Assembly: GCF_030770395.1 (NCBI RefSeq) | Contig: NZ_CP132480.1 | Coordinates: 5,855,425 to 5,919,424, forward strand | DNA: 64,000 nt | Source: Telluria beijingensis | GTDB taxonomy: Bacteria > Pseudomonadota > Gammaproteobacteria > Burkholderiales > Burkholderiaceae_D | Direction of reading: 5' to 3' | Shown: piece by piece, positions 9,333 to 20,382 of the stretch | Layout: each line of letters starts with the position of its first letter | Numbering within the stretch: the stretch's first letter is position 1 | The notes under the pieces: model-generated | Database searches by the model: none | Told to the model about the DNA's origin: nothing | What the model saw: only the letters and a program-made list of their open reading frames with translations | Program-made: the position numbers and the translations under genes

Positions 9333-10550
9333 ATGTCTCTTATATATACGACACGCCGCAGTGTACCCTCCCTGATCGTCCTCGTCTCCCTCGTCAGTGC
9401 CTGCACCACGCCGCAGCAGCCGGCGCAGCCGCCCGTCACGATGCCGCCGCCGGTGGGGCCGGTCGTGGTGCCGCCCACGCCGCCCGCCGAGCCGCCGCCC
9501 GAGCCGCCCGCGCCGACCCCGCCGCTCACGCCGGTGAGTTTCGCGGCGTTGCCGGGCTGGCAGCAGGACGACCTGCGCCAGGCCTGGCCGGCCTTCCAGC
9601 AGTCGTGCAGCGTGCTGGCTTCGCGCGCGGCCGAATGGAAAGCACCGTGCGCGGCGGCGGGCGCGGTCGATGCGCAGGATGGCGCGGCGGTGCGGCGTTT
9701 CTTCGAGACCCATTTCGTGCCCCACCAGGTGCGCAATCCCGACGGCAGCGAGTCGGGCCTGGTGACCGGCTACTACGAAGCCATGCTGTACGGCTCGCGC
9801 AAGCGCGGCGGCGCCTACCAGGTGCCGCTGTACCGGGTGCCGGACGACCTGGTCACGGTCGACCTGGGCGGCATCTATCCCGACCTGAAGAACCGGCGCC
9901 TGCGCGGCCGCCTGTCCGGCAAGACCCTGGTGCCTTACCCGACCCGCGCCGAGATCGACAGCGCGCCGCTCAAGGGCAGGGAACTGCTGTGGGTGAACGA
10001 CCCGGTGGAGGCGTTCTTCCTCGAGGTGCAGGGCTCGGGCCGGGTGCAGCTCGACAGCGGCGACACCGTGCGCGTCGGGTATGCCGACCAGAATGGCCAT
10101 CCGTATAAAGCGATCGGGCGCTGGTTCGTTGAGCAGGGTATTTATACGCCGGACCAGGTGTCGGCACAGTCGATCCGCGCCTGGCTGGCGGCCAATCCGT
10201 CACGTCGCCAGGAAGTGCTGAACGTGAACGCCAGCTATATCTTCTTCACCGAACAGAAGGTGAGCGATCCCAACGCCGGCCCGCGCGGCGCGCTCAATGT
10301 GCCGCTCACGCCGGGCCGCTCGATCGCCATCGACCGCAGCATCCTGCCGCTGGGCGCGCCGGTGTGGCTGTCGACCACCATGCCCAGGGATGGCGCGCCG
10401 CTGCAGCGGCTGGTGATGGGGCAGGACGTCGGCGGCGCCATCCGGGGCGCGGTGCGGGCCGATTTCTTCTTCGGCTTCGGGCTTGAAGCGAGCGAGAACG
10501 CCGGTCTCATGAAGCAGCAGGGCGCAATGTGGGTGCTGCTGCCCAGATAG
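9333..10550 (+). CDS. mltA: Membrane-bound lytic murein transglycosylase A
   Basis: 405 residues from the ATG at 9333. The N-terminus is a lipoprotein signal ending in VSAC, then a long Pro-rich linker (about residues 30-72), then the MltA barrel (VTGYYEAMLYGSRKRGG, VPLYRVPDDLV, TLVPYPTRAEID, FFLEVQGSGRV, RVGYADQNGHPYKAIGRW) and the C-terminal 3D domain with the catalytic Asp region (VMGQDVGGAIRGAVRADFFFG). Cleaves peptidoglycan glycan strands from the outer membrane. Its start region overlaps the upstream region of the divergent small ORF, so promoters must be embedded in coding DNA. Confidence 0.93.
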   Translation: MSLIYTTRRSVPSLIVLVSLVSACTTPQQPAQPPVTMPPPVGPVVVPPTPPAEPPPEPPAPTPPLTPVSFAALPGWQQDDLRQAWPAFQQSCSVLASRAAEWKAPCAAAGAVDAQDGAAVRRFFETHFVPHQVRNPDGSESGLVTGYYEAMLYGSRKRGGAYQVPLYRVPDDLVTVDLGGIYPDLKNRRLRGRLSGKTLVPYPTRAEIDSAPLKGRELLWVNDPVEAFFLEVQGSGRVQLDSGDTVRVGYADQNGHPYKAIGRWFVEQGIYTPDQVSAQSIRAWLAANPSRRQEVLNVNASYIFFTEQKVSDPNAGPRGALNVPLTPGRSIAIDRSILPLGAPVWLSTTMPRDGAPLQRLVMGQDVGGAIRGAVRADFFFGFGLEASENAGLMKQQGAMWVLLPR

Positions 10551-10625
10551 GTGGGGCGGGCGCGGAAAACTGTCCATGTCCGTTTTCCGCGAGTTTCGGT
10601 TACCGGGCCATGTCAGAATCCCGGT

Positions 10626-11151
10626 ATGGACTTGAACGACCGCACCAGCTGTTACCGCGCCTTGCAGACGCGCCGCATCCTGTTCGCCAAGCAGCTGATC
10701 CATGAAACCCGGCTGCCGATGACGTCGGTGGCGATGGCCGCCGGCTTCGGCAGCGTGCGTCGCTTCAACGAAACCTTCAAGGCCGCACGCGGGCGCCGGC
10801 TGGCCGGCCGCGGCGGCGGCCCTGGTCGCGGCCTGCGGCGAAGCCTTGCCGGAAGCGCTGGGCCTGCCCGGCCTGGAGCTTACTTTCCCGGACGCCGGGC
10901 GGGTCGCCGGCGCCGACCTGTCCGCGCTGCCCATCGCCCCATCCGGCCGCGCCGCACTGAAGGCGCTGGCGCAGGCGGCGTTGCGCGATGGCGCGGCGTT
11001 CGAACGGCATGACAGCGATGCCTTCGCCTGCGACGATCCGGTCCTGGTCCAGCGCAGCCAGGCCTGGCGGCCATGGCGCGCCTATGCCGCGCAACACCTG
11101 TTTCATCACCCTGTCAACACTTCCACCATCCGACGAGAGGAGATTGCATGA
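10626..11151 (+). pseudogene. Remnant of an Ada-AraC/AlkA 3-methyladenine-DNA glycosylase fusion
   Basis: Starts like the family (MDLNDRTSCYRALQTR) but jumps straight to the end of the AraC-type helix-turn-helix (RILFAKQLIHETRLP, FGSVRRFNETF), losing the Ada zinc-cysteine domain. It then continues in another frame with AlkA fragments (ALPEALGLPGLELTFPDAG) and the C-terminal signature AWRPWRAYAAQHL. The GIGPWTA helix-hairpin-helix and catalytic Asp region are missing too. At least three internal deletions and one frame change, so no functional product is expected. The remnant ends in an ATGA overlap with the next gene. Confidence 0.85.
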
Positions 11152-11936
11152 ACCACGATGAACTGTTCCATTCGATGCACGAAGGGCTGCTGATGCTGGC
11201 GAATTGCTGGGACGGCGGCAGCGCCCGCGTCGCCCAGGCGGCCGGCGCCACGGCGCTGGCGACCAGCAGCGCCGCGGTGGCCTGGTCGCACGGCTATGCC
11301 GACGGCAGCCATTTGCCCACCGACCTGCTGCTGGCGACGGTGCGTGGCATCCGGCGCGTGAGCGAGCTGCCGCTGTCAGTGGACATCGAGGATGGTTATG
11401 GCGCCGATCCGGCCGGCGTGGCGGTGCTGGTGCGCGAATTGATCGGCGCGGGCATCGCCGGCATCAATATCGAGGACGGCAACGACGCGCCCGAGCTCCT
11501 GGCGAGCAAAATCGCGATCGTGCGCGAAGTGGCCGACGCGGCCGGCGTGCGCCTGTTCATCAATGCCCGCACCGACGTCTACCTGCGCGGCCTGGCCGAT
11601 GGCGACGGCAAACCGGCGGAAACGATCCGCCGGGGCGCGCTGTATCGTGCGGCGGGCGCCAGCGGGCTGTTCGTGCCGGGGCTGCGCGACGAGGGCGAGA
11701 TTGCCGCCATCGCCGCCGCCGTGGCGTTGCCGCTGAACGTGATGGCGCTGCCGGGCCTGCCGGCGCCTGAACGCCTGCGCGCGCTGGGCGTGCGCAGGCT
11801 GAGCGCCGGCTCGGCGATCGGCGAGGCTGCCCAGGGCCTGGTGCGCGATGCGGCCGCCGCCTTCCTCACCACGGGAAGGGTAGAGGCGCCGTCGCCCGGC
11901 TATGGCGCCATCAATGCGCTGATGGTGAGCGGCTGA
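11148..11936 (+). CDS. Isocitrate lyase/PEP-mutase family enzyme
   Basis: 262 residues from ATG 11148, preceded by GAGAGGAG. TIM-barrel C-C bond lyase family: LANCWDGGSARVAQAAGA, LPLSVDIEDGYG (metal-binding Asp/Glu), GINIEDGND and LFINARTDVYLRG. Relatives act as oxaloacetate decarboxylases, carboxy-PEP mutases or methylisocitrate lyase-like enzymes. The canonical KKCGH catalytic loop of isocitrate lyase is absent, so the exact substrate is open. Overlaps the end of the ada/alkA remnant and may once have shared its transcript. Confidence 0.85.
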   Translation: MNHDELFHSMHEGLLMLANCWDGGSARVAQAAGATALATSSAAVAWSHGYADGSHLPTDLLLATVRGIRRVSELPLSVDIEDGYGADPAGVAVLVRELIGAGIAGINIEDGNDAPELLASKIAIVREVADAAGVRLFINARTDVYLRGLADGDGKPAETIRRGALYRAAGASGLFVPGLRDEGEIAAIAAAVALPLNVMALPGLPAPERLRALGVRRLSAGSAIGEAAQGLVRDAAAAFLTTGRVEAPSPGYGAINALMVSG

Positions 11937-12051
11937 CGCCGCTTTCCGGTACGAACGCGCCCCCGGCTGGATCAACAGATTGCTCGACTTTACGTGTACG
12001 GAAAGCGCTACAATCGCAACAGTAAGGTTTAACACTATATAAGGATGTTAT

Positions 12052-12828
12052 ATGGAATATGCTGACCTGTTGATCGAGAACCACGGCAAGGTCGCCGTGG
12101 TGCGCCTGAACCGTCCGAAAGCGCTCAATGCACTGAACGACAATATGATGAACGAGCTGGGCGACGCCCTGCGCAAGTTCGACAAGGATCCGGCGATCAA
12201 TGTGATCGTACTGACGGGCAGCGACAAGGCCTTCGCGGCGGGCGCGGACATCGCCGCGATGGCCAATTACGATTACCAGGAAACCTACGGCACTAACTAT
12301 ATTGGCCGTAACTGGGAACACATCCTCGACATCCGCAAGCCGGTGCTCGGCGTGGTCTCGGGTTATTGCCTCGGTGGCGGTTGCGAGCTGGCGATGATGT
12401 GCGACTTCCTGATCGCCGCCGACAGCGCCAGATTCGGCCAGCCCGAGATCAAGGTCGGCGTCACCCCGGGCGCCGGCGGCACCCAGCGCCTGCCGCGCGC
12501 GATCTCCAAGTCGAAGGCGATGGACATGCTGCTTACCACGCGCATGATCGACGCGGCCGAGGCCGAGCGCACCGGGCTGGTGTCGCGCGTCTACCCCGCG
12601 GCCGAGGTGATGGAAGAAGCGATCAAGATTGCCCAGGGCATCGCCGAGATGCCGGTGTCGGTGGCGATGCAGATCAAGGATTGCGTCAACCAGGCCTATG
12701 AGACTACCCTGAGCCAGGGCGTCGCCTATGAGCGCCGCTACTTCCACGCCGGTTTCGGCACGCCTGCACAAAAAGAAGGCATGTCGGCCTTCCTCGAGAA
12801 GCGCAAGCCGGAATTCGACGGCCTGTAA
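12052..12828 (+). CDS. Enoyl-CoA hydratase
   Basis: 258 residues, crotonase fold. Hydrates trans-2-enoyl-CoA in beta-oxidation. Visible: oxyanion-hole segments KAFAAGADIAAM and GYCLGGGCELAMMCD, the catalytic Glu pair in FGQPEIKVGVTPGAGGTQRL, and AERTGLVSRV. The start has AAGGATGTTAT directly upstream. A weak promoter-like TACAAT lies about 35 bp before the start. Close to classical short-chain hydratases (EchA/PaaF-like); the specific pathway is not shown by its neighbours. Confidence 0.93.
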   Translation: MEYADLLIENHGKVAVVRLNRPKALNALNDNMMNELGDALRKFDKDPAINVIVLTGSDKAFAAGADIAAMANYDYQETYGTNYIGRNWEHILDIRKPVLGVVSGYCLGGGCELAMMCDFLIAADSARFGQPEIKVGVTPGAGGTQRLPRAISKSKAMDMLLTTRMIDAAEAERTGLVSRVYPAAEVMEEAIKIAQGIAEMPVSVAMQIKDCVNQAYETTLSQGVAYERRYFHAGFGTPAQKEGMSAFLEKRKPEFDGL

Positions 12829-12834
12829 GCGGCG

Positions 12835-14370
12835 ATGGGCAAGCGCAGGGTGTGGCTGGCCTTGCCGGGGGCGCTGATCGCGCTGACCCTGGCGCTGTCG
12901 AGTTGCTCGTCGCTGCCGCCGCTCGAGGGCAGGGTGGCGAGCACGGCCTATGCCAACACCGACGACACCCGCCTCGGTAAGGCCTTGATGCCGCTCACGA
13001 TGGCGCATCCCGGCCTGGCCGGCATCCACGCCCTTGCGGATGGCCGCGACGCCTTTGCCGCGCGCGCCGTGCTGGCTGAGGCGGCCGACCGCAGCCTGGA
13101 CGTCCAATACTATATCTGGCGTAACGACACCACCGGCAGGCTGATGTTCGACGCGCTCAGAAATGCGGCCGAGCGTGGGGTGCGGGTGCGCCTTCTGCTC
13201 GACGACAATAATACGGCCGGGCTCGACGAAATCCTGGCCGCGCTCGACGCCCATCCGATGATCGAGGTGCGGCTGTTCAATCCGAACGGCATCCGCTCGA
13301 TGCGGGCGGCCGGCATGGTAGCCGATTTCATGCGCCTGAATCGCCGCATGCACAATAAATCGTTCACGGCCGATAATCAGGTCACGATCATCGGCGGTCG
13401 CAATGTGGGCGACGAGTACTTCGGCGCGGCGGGCGAGATCTCGTTCGCGGATCTCGATGTGATCGCGGCCGGCCCAGTGGTGCGCGCCGTGTCGGACGAT
13501 TTCGACCTGTACTGGAACAGTCCGTCCGCCTATCCGCTCGCGCTGCTGGCGCCGGATGCCAAGGCCGCGCCGGCCTTGAAACCGGATGCCGAAGCGCAGG
13601 CGTATATCGAGGCGATCAAGCGTTCGGAATTTCTCGAACAATTGGTTGGCGGGAGTTTGCCGCTGGAATGGGCGCGCACCAGGTTTGTCAGCGACGACCC
13701 GGCCAAGGTGATGGGAAAGGCGGCGCCGGAAGCGAATATCGCGTTCAAGCTCAAGGAGATCCTGGGAGAGCCGCAGCGCAGCCTGGACCTCGTGTCGCCG
13801 TACTTCGTTCCCGGTCCGGAGGGGACTGCCGCCTTCGTCGACCTGGTCAGGAAAGGCACCCGCACCCGGATACTGACCAATTCGCTGGAAGCGACCGACG
13901 TCGCGGCGGTACACGCGGGCTATGCCAAATGGCGCAAGCCGCTGCTCGAGGCAGGGGTGACCCTGTATGAACTGCGCCGGGAAGCGACCGACGAGCCGTC
14001 GCGCGAAAAGCGCGGCAGCGGAAGCGGGATCGGGAGTTCGGACGCGAGCCTGCATGCCAAGACCTTTGGCGTGGATGGCAACCGGGTCTTCGTCGGTTCC
14101 TTCAATTTCGACCAGCGCTCGATCCACCTCAATACCGAGATGGGGATGGTGATCGATAGCCTGGCGCTGGCCACGCGCCTGACCGAGACCCTCGATCGTA
14201 CTTTGCCAACACGTGCTTATGAAGTGCGGCTGGACGAGCAGGGTGAGGTGGTCTGGGTGGAGCGGCGTGGCGAGCAGGTAATTCGCCATGAAAAAGAACC
14301 CGGCACGAGCTGGTTCAAGCGCGCCGCGGTGAAGGCGCTGTCGTGGCTGCCGATCGACTGGCTGTTGTAG
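12835..14370 (+). CDS. Phospholipase D family lipoprotein (cardiolipin synthase-like)
   Basis: 511 residues. Signal peptide with a Cys in LSSCSS suggests a lipoprotein. Two HKD motifs mark the PLD superfamily: HNKSFTADNQ near residue 175 (followed by GGRNVGDEYF) and HAKTFGVDGN near residue 405 (followed by GSFNFDQRS). Both catalytic sites look intact, so phosphodiester hydrolysis or transfer (cardiolipin synthesis, ClsC-like) in the periplasm is likely. Starts 6 bp after the enoyl-CoA hydratase stop, so probably co-transcribed though unrelated in function. Confidence 0.9.
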   Translation: MGKRRVWLALPGALIALTLALSSCSSLPPLEGRVASTAYANTDDTRLGKALMPLTMAHPGLAGIHALADGRDAFAARAVLAEAADRSLDVQYYIWRNDTTGRLMFDALRNAAERGVRVRLLLDDNNTAGLDEILAALDAHPMIEVRLFNPNGIRSMRAAGMVADFMRLNRRMHNKSFTADNQVTIIGGRNVGDEYFGAAGEISFADLDVIAAGPVVRAVSDDFDLYWNSPSAYPLALLAPDAKAAPALKPDAEAQAYIEAIKRSEFLEQLVGGSLPLEWARTRFVSDDPAKVMGKAAPEANIAFKLKEILGEPQRSLDLVSPYFVPGPEGTAAFVDLVRKGTRTRILTNSLEATDVAAVHAGYAKWRKPLLEAGVTLYELRREATDEPSREKRGSGSGIGSSDASLHAKTFGVDGNRVFVGSFNFDQRSIHLNTEMGMVIDSLALATRLTETLDRTLPTRAYEVRLDEQGEVVWVERRGEQVIRHEKEPGTSWFKRAAVKALSWLPIDWLL

Positions 14371-14395
14371 TCGCCACACTTTCTTTATTGCCCTC

Positions 14396-14553
14396 TTGCG
14401 GACTCGGCAGTTGGTTTGCTATAGTTCGCCTCCGCTTCTGCACTGACCGAAAAACGCGAGCCAAATCAAACGGTTAGCGCATGGAAGTCAGCAGTGAAAA
14501 CTGCGACGAAGCGAAACGAAGGGGTTGACGAGGTTTTAGGAATACAGCATAAT
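14396..14553 (+). promoter_or_regulatory. Tandem strong promoters, stable-RNA (rrn-like) type
   Basis: Two plus-strand sigma-70 promoters: TTGCGG, 18 bp, TATAGT (14396-14425) and TTGACG, 17 bp, CATAAT (14525-14553). The spacing, the purine-rich region between them and the leader after the second (CTCTGCTGCTGACGAAC) look like the P1/P2 region before a 16S rRNA operon in this family, but no rRNA follows: the leader runs into the reversed 3' end of mreC. The promoter motifs are read directly; the rrn identity is recall and needs alignment. Confidence 0.6.
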
Positions 14554-14554
14554 C

Positions 14555-15550
14555 TCACTCCTCTGCTGCTGACGAACAAAACGATTCGAAGCAACGCAGG
14601 GGCGTGCCGGCCGCCGGCAGCGGCGCGGCCGGCAGCGGCGGCTGCGGCACCGGCTCCATCTTCGGCATGTTGCGGCGGCCGGCGCTGTGCGGCGCTTCCG
14701 GCGCCGGACGTGGCGGCAGCGGGTTGTGCGACATGATGACCAGCACCTGGCGGTTGCGGTCGATGCCGGCCAGCGGCTGGCCGACCACGCGCCCGAACGA
14801 GCCGGTGGCCTTCTCGACCTGGGTCACGCGCGCCACCGCCAGCCCGGCCGGATACATCCCGTCCAGGCCCGAGGTGACCAGTACATCTCCGACCTGGATG
14901 TCGGCGTCCTGGGCCACGAAGCGCAGGTCGAGCTGACCGGTATTGCCGCGGCCATAGACGATGCTGCGCAGGCCGCTGCGCAGCACCTGCACCGGGATCG
15001 CCTGGTCCTTGTCGGTCAGCAGCGTGACTTCGGACGTAAACGGGAACACGCGCGTGACCTGGCCGACCACGCCGGCATGGTCGATCACCGGCAGGCCGAG
15101 GGTGACGTCGTCGCGCGAGCCGCGGTTGATCACGATGCGGCGGGTGGACGGGTCGCGCGCGTCGTACAGGATCTCGGCCATCTGTGACTGCACCGGCAGT
15201 TGCTGCTTGCCTTCCATCAGGCGTCGCAGGTGGGCGTTCTCGGCCATCTGGAACTGGGCCTGCTGCAACAGGCGCGCCTGCACCAGCTCCTGGTGCTTGA
15301 GGGCCTGCACTTCTTTCTGCAAGGTGGAGAGCGACGAGAAGTAGTCGTCCATATTGGCCAGCGCCTCGCGCGGCACCAGGGCCGCCATCTGCAGCGGATA
15401 GAGCACGGTGGCGGCCACCTGGCGCACGCCGGACAGCAATCCCATGCGGGCGTCGACGAACAGCAGCACGACGGCGATCAGCGCGCAGACCGTCGCCTTG
15501 ACTCGTGCAGGGGCGCCTTGTTTGAACAGCGGCGGAGGACTGTATTCCAT
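14555..15550 (-). CDS. mreC: Rod shape-determining protein MreC, altered C-terminus
   Basis: 331 residues. One N-terminal membrane helix (about 17-36), a coiled coil (about 70-115, LQKEVQALKHQELVQARLL) and the beta-rich periplasmic MreC core (GSRDDVTLGLPVIDHAGVVGQV, DVLVTSGLDGMYPAGLAVARV). It links MreB to peptidoglycan synthases. The last 13 or so residues (CFESFCSSAAEE) are read from the reverse of the stable-RNA-like leader, replacing the usual Pro-rich tail. mreD, mrdA and rodA, which normally follow, are absent. The core is complete, so function may be kept. Confidence 0.92.
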   Translation of the reverse strand: MEYSPPPLFKQGAPARVKATVCALIAVVLLFVDARMGLLSGVRQVAATVLYPLQMAALVPREALANMDDYFSSLSTLQKEVQALKHQELVQARLLQQAQFQMAENAHLRRLMEGKQQLPVQSQMAEILYDARDPSTRRIVINRGSRDDVTLGLPVIDHAGVVGQVTRVFPFTSEVTLLTDKDQAIPVQVLRSGLRSIVYGRGNTGQLDLRFVAQDADIQVGDVLVTSGLDGMYPAGLAVARVTQVEKATGSFGRVVGQPLAGIDRNRQVLVIMSHNPLPPRPAPEAPHSAGRRNMPKMEPVPQPPLPAAPLPAAGTPLRCFESFCSSAAEE

Positions 15551-15650
15551 GACGTCCGTTGGTGATAACCCGGGCGATCAATACGGCGGCGGGCAGCGGC
15601 GCGCAGCTTGTGACCGCACGCCCTGCCCGCCCCGGTCGATCGCGCGCGTC

Positions 15651-17010
<1,360 letters not shown>

Positions 17011-17310
17011 ATGTCCCTGACCCTTTCCGACGTAAAACGCATCGCCAACCTGGCCCAGCTCGACATGGACGACGCCCATGCCGAGACCGCGCTGGCCGAG
17101 CTGAACGGCATCTTCGCGCTGGCCGAGCAGATGCAGGCGGTCGACACCACCGGCGTGGCGCCGCTGGCCCAGCCGCTGTCGGCCATCCTGGCGCTGCCGC
17201 TGCGCCTGCGCGACGACGCGGTGACCGAAGAGAACCGCCGCGAGGACTACCAGGCGCCGGCGCCGAAGGCGCAGGATGGCCTGTACCTGGTGCCGAAGGT
17301 CATCGAGTAA
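17011..17310 (+). CDS. gatC: Aspartyl/glutamyl-tRNA amidotransferase subunit C
   Basis: 99 residues, normal GatC length. Small belt subunit holding GatA and GatB together; typical [20 protein letters not shown] start and [23 protein letters not shown] end. First gene of gatC-gatA-gatB. The complex amidates Glu-tRNA-Gln and/or Asp-tRNA-Asn. Confidence 0.96.
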   Translation: MSLTLSDVKRIANLAQLDMDDAHAETALAELNGIFALAEQMQAVDTTGVAPLAQPLSAILALPLRLRDDAVTEENRREDYQAPAPKAQDGLYLVPKVIE

Positions 17311-17346
17311 TCCGCCCCAGAAAATCGCTAAAGAATCGACACGCAC

Positions 17347-18822
17347 ATGCACAACAAGACCATCAAGGAGCTGTCCACGCTCCTGCACTCGAAACAGGTG
17401 TCCGCGACCGAACTGGCGCGCCACTACCTCGGCCGCATCGACGCCAGCGGGCACAACGCCTTCCTGCACGTGGACCACGAACTGACGCTGGCCCAGGCGG
17501 CCGAGGCGGATTCCCGCCTGGCGCAAGGCACGGCCGGCCCGCTGACCGGCGTGCCGATCGCGCACAAGGACATCTTTGTCACCCGCGGCTGGCGCACCAC
17601 GGCCGGCTCGAAGATGCTGGACGGTTACATCTCTCCCTTCGATGCGACCGTGGTCGACCGCTTCAGGGCGGCCGGCATGGTCACCCTGGGCAAGGTCAAC
17701 CTCGATGAATTCGCGATGGGGTCGGCCAACGAGAACTCGGCTTACGGCGCGGTGAAGAATCCCTGGGATGCGCAAGCGGTGCCCGGCGGTTCGTCCGGCG
17801 GCTCGGCGGCGGCGATCGCCGCGCGCCTGGCGCCGGCCGCCACCGCGACCGACACCGGCGGCTCGATCCGCCAGCCGGCCGCCTTCTGCGGCGTCACCGG
17901 CATCAAGCCGACCTATGGCCGCGTGTCGCGCTTCGGCATGATCGCCTTCGCCTCGTCGCTGGACCAGGGCGGCCCGATCGCCCGGACTGCCGAGGATTGC
18001 GCGCTGCTGCTGAACGAGATGGTCGGCTTCGACGAGCGCGATTCGACCAGCCTGACGGTCGAGCAGGGTAATGTGCGCGAGGACTACACGCGTGACTTGA
18101 ACAAGCCGCTGGCCGGCCTGCGCATCGGTGTGCCTTCGGAATACTTCGGCGAGGGTCTCGCGGCCGACGTCGAAGGCGCGGTGCGCGCCGCGCTCGATCA
18201 ATTCGTGGCGCTGGGCGCCGTATTGGTCGACATCTCGCTGCCGAAGACGGCGCTGTCGATCCCGACCTACTACATCATCGCGCCGGCCGAGGCCTCGTCG
18301 AACCTGTCGCGCTTCGATGGCGTGCGCTATGGCCACCGCGCCAGCGAGTACAAGGATTTGCAGGACATGTACCGCAAAACCCGCGCCGAAGGTTTCGGGG
18401 CCGAGGTGAAGCGGCGCATCCTGGTCGGCACCTATGTGCTGTGCCACGGCTACTACGACGCCTATTACGTGCAGGCGCAGAAGATCCGGCGCCTGATCGC
18501 GGACGACTTCCAGGCCGCGTTCGCGGATAAATGCGACGTGATCATGGGACCGGTGGCGCCGACGGTGGCGTGGGACCTGGGCTCGAAGACCAACGACCCG
18601 GTGGCGAACTACCTGGCCGACATCTTCACCCTGTCGACCAGCCTGGCCGGCCTGCCCGGCATGTCGATCCCGTGCGGCTTCGGTTCCGGCGACAAGAACG
18701 GCAAGCGCCCGGTCGGCCTGCAAATCATCGGCAACTACTTCGCCGAGGCGAAGCTGCTGAACATCGCGCACCAGTACCAGCAGGCGACCGACTGGCATAC
18801 CCGTACGCCCGAAGGCGTTTAA
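17347..18822 (+). CDS. gatA: Aspartyl/glutamyl-tRNA amidotransferase subunit A
   Basis: 491 residues, amidase-signature enzyme that hydrolyses glutamine and passes ammonia to GatB. The Ser-cisSer-Lys triad is in place: Lys74 ([10 protein letters not shown]), Ser149 ([11 protein letters not shown]) and Ser173 ([11 protein letters not shown]). 36 bp after gatC. Confidence 0.97.
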   Translation: MHNKTIKELSTLLHSKQVSATELARHYLGRIDASGHNAFLHVDHELTLAQAAEADSRLAQGTAGPLTGVPIAHKDIFVTRGWRTTAGSKMLDGYISPFDATVVDRFRAAGMVTLGKVNLDEFAMGSANENSAYGAVKNPWDAQAVPGGSSGGSAAAIAARLAPAATATDTGGSIRQPAAFCGVTGIKPTYGRVSRFGMIAFASSLDQGGPIARTAEDCALLLNEMVGFDERDSTSLTVEQGNVREDYTRDLNKPLAGLRIGVPSEYFGEGLAADVEGAVRAALDQFVALGAVLVDISLPKTALSIPTYYIIAPAEASSNLSRFDGVRYGHRASEYKDLQDMYRKTRAEGFGAEVKRRILVGTYVLCHGYYDAYYVQAQKIRRLIADDFQAAFADKCDVIMGPVAPTVAWDLGSKTNDPVANYLADIFTLSTSLAGLPGMSIPCGFGSGDKNGKRPVGLQIIGNYFAEAKLLNIAHQYQQATDWHTRTPEGV

Positions 18823-18901
18823 ACGCGCACCGATCGGTTGGGTGGACGGCTTTGCCGTCCACGCGTTCAACCAGCGCCAGCACAGAATAGAGAGAAATAC
18901 T

Positions 18902-20362
18902 ATGCAATGGGAAGTCGTCATCGGTCTTGAGAACCACGTGCAGCTCACGACCCAATCGAAAATCTTCAGCGGCAGCTCGATCCGCTTCGGCGCCGAGCCG
19001 AACACGCAGGCCAGCCCGGTCGACCTGGCGCTGCCGGGCGTGCTGCCGGTGCTGAACCGCGGCGCGGTCGAACGCGCGATCCGCTTCGGCCTGGCGGTCG
19101 GCGCGAAGATCGCGCCGCAATCGGTCTTCGCGCGCAAGAACTACTTTTATCCCGACCTGCCGAAGGGTTACCAGATCAGCCAGTTCGAGGATCCGGTCGT
19201 CCAGGGCGGCACGGTCAGCTTCGCCTACGAGAAGGACGGCAAGCTGGAAACGAAGACCGTCAACCTGACCCGCGCCCACCTCGAGGAAGACGCCGGCAAA
19301 TCGCTGCACGAAGATTACGCCGGCATGAGCGGCATCGACCTGAATCGCGCCGGCACGCCGCTGCTCGAGATCGTGTCCGAGCCCGAGATGCGCAGCGCCG
19401 CCGAGGCGGTGGCCTATGCCAAGGCCCTGCACTCGCTGGTGATGTGGCTGGGCGTCTGCGACGGCAATATGCAGGAGGGTTCGTTCCGCTGCGACGTCAA
19501 CGTCTCGGTGCGTCCGATCGGCCAGAAGGAATTCGGCACCCGCTGCGAGATCAAGAACCTGAACTCGTTCCGCTTCATGGAAGAAGCGATCCACTACGAG
19601 GTGCGGCGCCAGATCGAGCTGATCGAGGATGGCGGCAAGGTGGTGCAGGCGACGCGCCTGTGGGACCCGGACCGTAAAGAGACGCGTTCGATGCGCACCA
19701 AGGAAGACGCGCAGGATTACCGCTACTTCCCCGACCCCGACCTGCCACCGCTGGTGATCGGCCAGGACTGGATCGACCGCGTGAAGGCCGAGATGCCCGA
19801 ACTGCCGGGCGCGATGCGCACCCGCTTCACCAGCGACTACGGCCTGCCGGAGTACGACGCCCTGGTCCTGACCGCATCGCAATCGATGGCGACCTATTAC
19901 GAAGCCGTGGTCGCAAAAGCCGGCAAGGAAAACGCCAAAGCCGCCGCCAACTGGATGATGGGCGACGTCTCGTCGACCCTGAACCGCGAAGGCGTCGACC
20001 TGGCGGAATCCCCGGTGAGCGCCGCGCAGCTGGCGTTGCTCTTGACGCGCATCGCCGACGGCACGATCTCGAACAAGGCCGCAAAAGAAGTCTTCGCCGC
20101 CATGTGGGAAGCCAGATCGGACGACGAAGCGCTGGCCGACACGGTCATCGACCAGAAAGGCCTGAAGCAGATCTCGGACACTGGCGCCCTGGAAGCGATC
20201 GTCGACGAAGTCCTGGCCGCCAACGCCAAATCCGTCGAACAATACCGCGCCGGCAAAGAAGCCGCCATTAACGCCCTGATCGGCCAAACGATGAAAGCCT
20301 CGAAAGGCAAGGCCAACCCAGCCCAGGTCACCGAACTGCTAAAACAAAAACTCGCCGGCTAA
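18902..20362 (+). CDS. gatB: Aspartyl/glutamyl-tRNA amidotransferase subunit B
   Basis: 486 residues from [15 protein letters not shown] (an in-frame ATG 20 codons upstream is not conserved). GatB kinase domain: [59 protein letters not shown] and the C-terminal YqeY-like tail. Phosphorylates Glu/Asp on mischarged tRNA and transfers ammonia. The last few dozen codons use more A-rich synonyms than the rest, next to the AT-rich repeat array. Confidence 0.97.
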   Translation: MQWEVVIGLENHVQLTTQSKIFSGSSIRFGAEPNTQASPVDLALPGVLPVLNRGAVERAIRFGLAVGAKIAPQSVFARKNYFYPDLPKGYQISQFEDPVVQGGTVSFAYEKDGKLETKTVNLTRAHLEEDAGKSLHEDYAGMSGIDLNRAGTPLLEIVSEPEMRSAAEAVAYAKALHSLVMWLGVCDGNMQEGSFRCDVNVSVRPIGQKEFGTRCEIKNLNSFRFMEEAIHYEVRRQIELIEDGGKVVQATRLWDPDRKETRSMRTKEDAQDYRYFPDPDLPPLVIGQDWIDRVKAEMPELPGAMRTRFTSDYGLPEYDALVLTASQSMATYYEAVVAKAGKENAKAAANWMMGDVSSTLNREGVDLAESPVSAAQLALLLTRIADGTISNKAAKEVFAAMWEARSDDEALADTVIDQKGLKQISDTGALEAIVDEVLAANAKSVEQYRAGKEAAINALIGQTMKASKGKANPAQVTELLKQKLAG

Positions 20363-20382
20363 AACCCTAGCCAATCCCGAAT

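Noticed and set aside
11911..14379. 822-codon minus-strand frame across the enoyl-CoA hydratase and PLD genes
   Set aside because: Antisense shadow; both plus-strand genes show conserved catalytic motifs.
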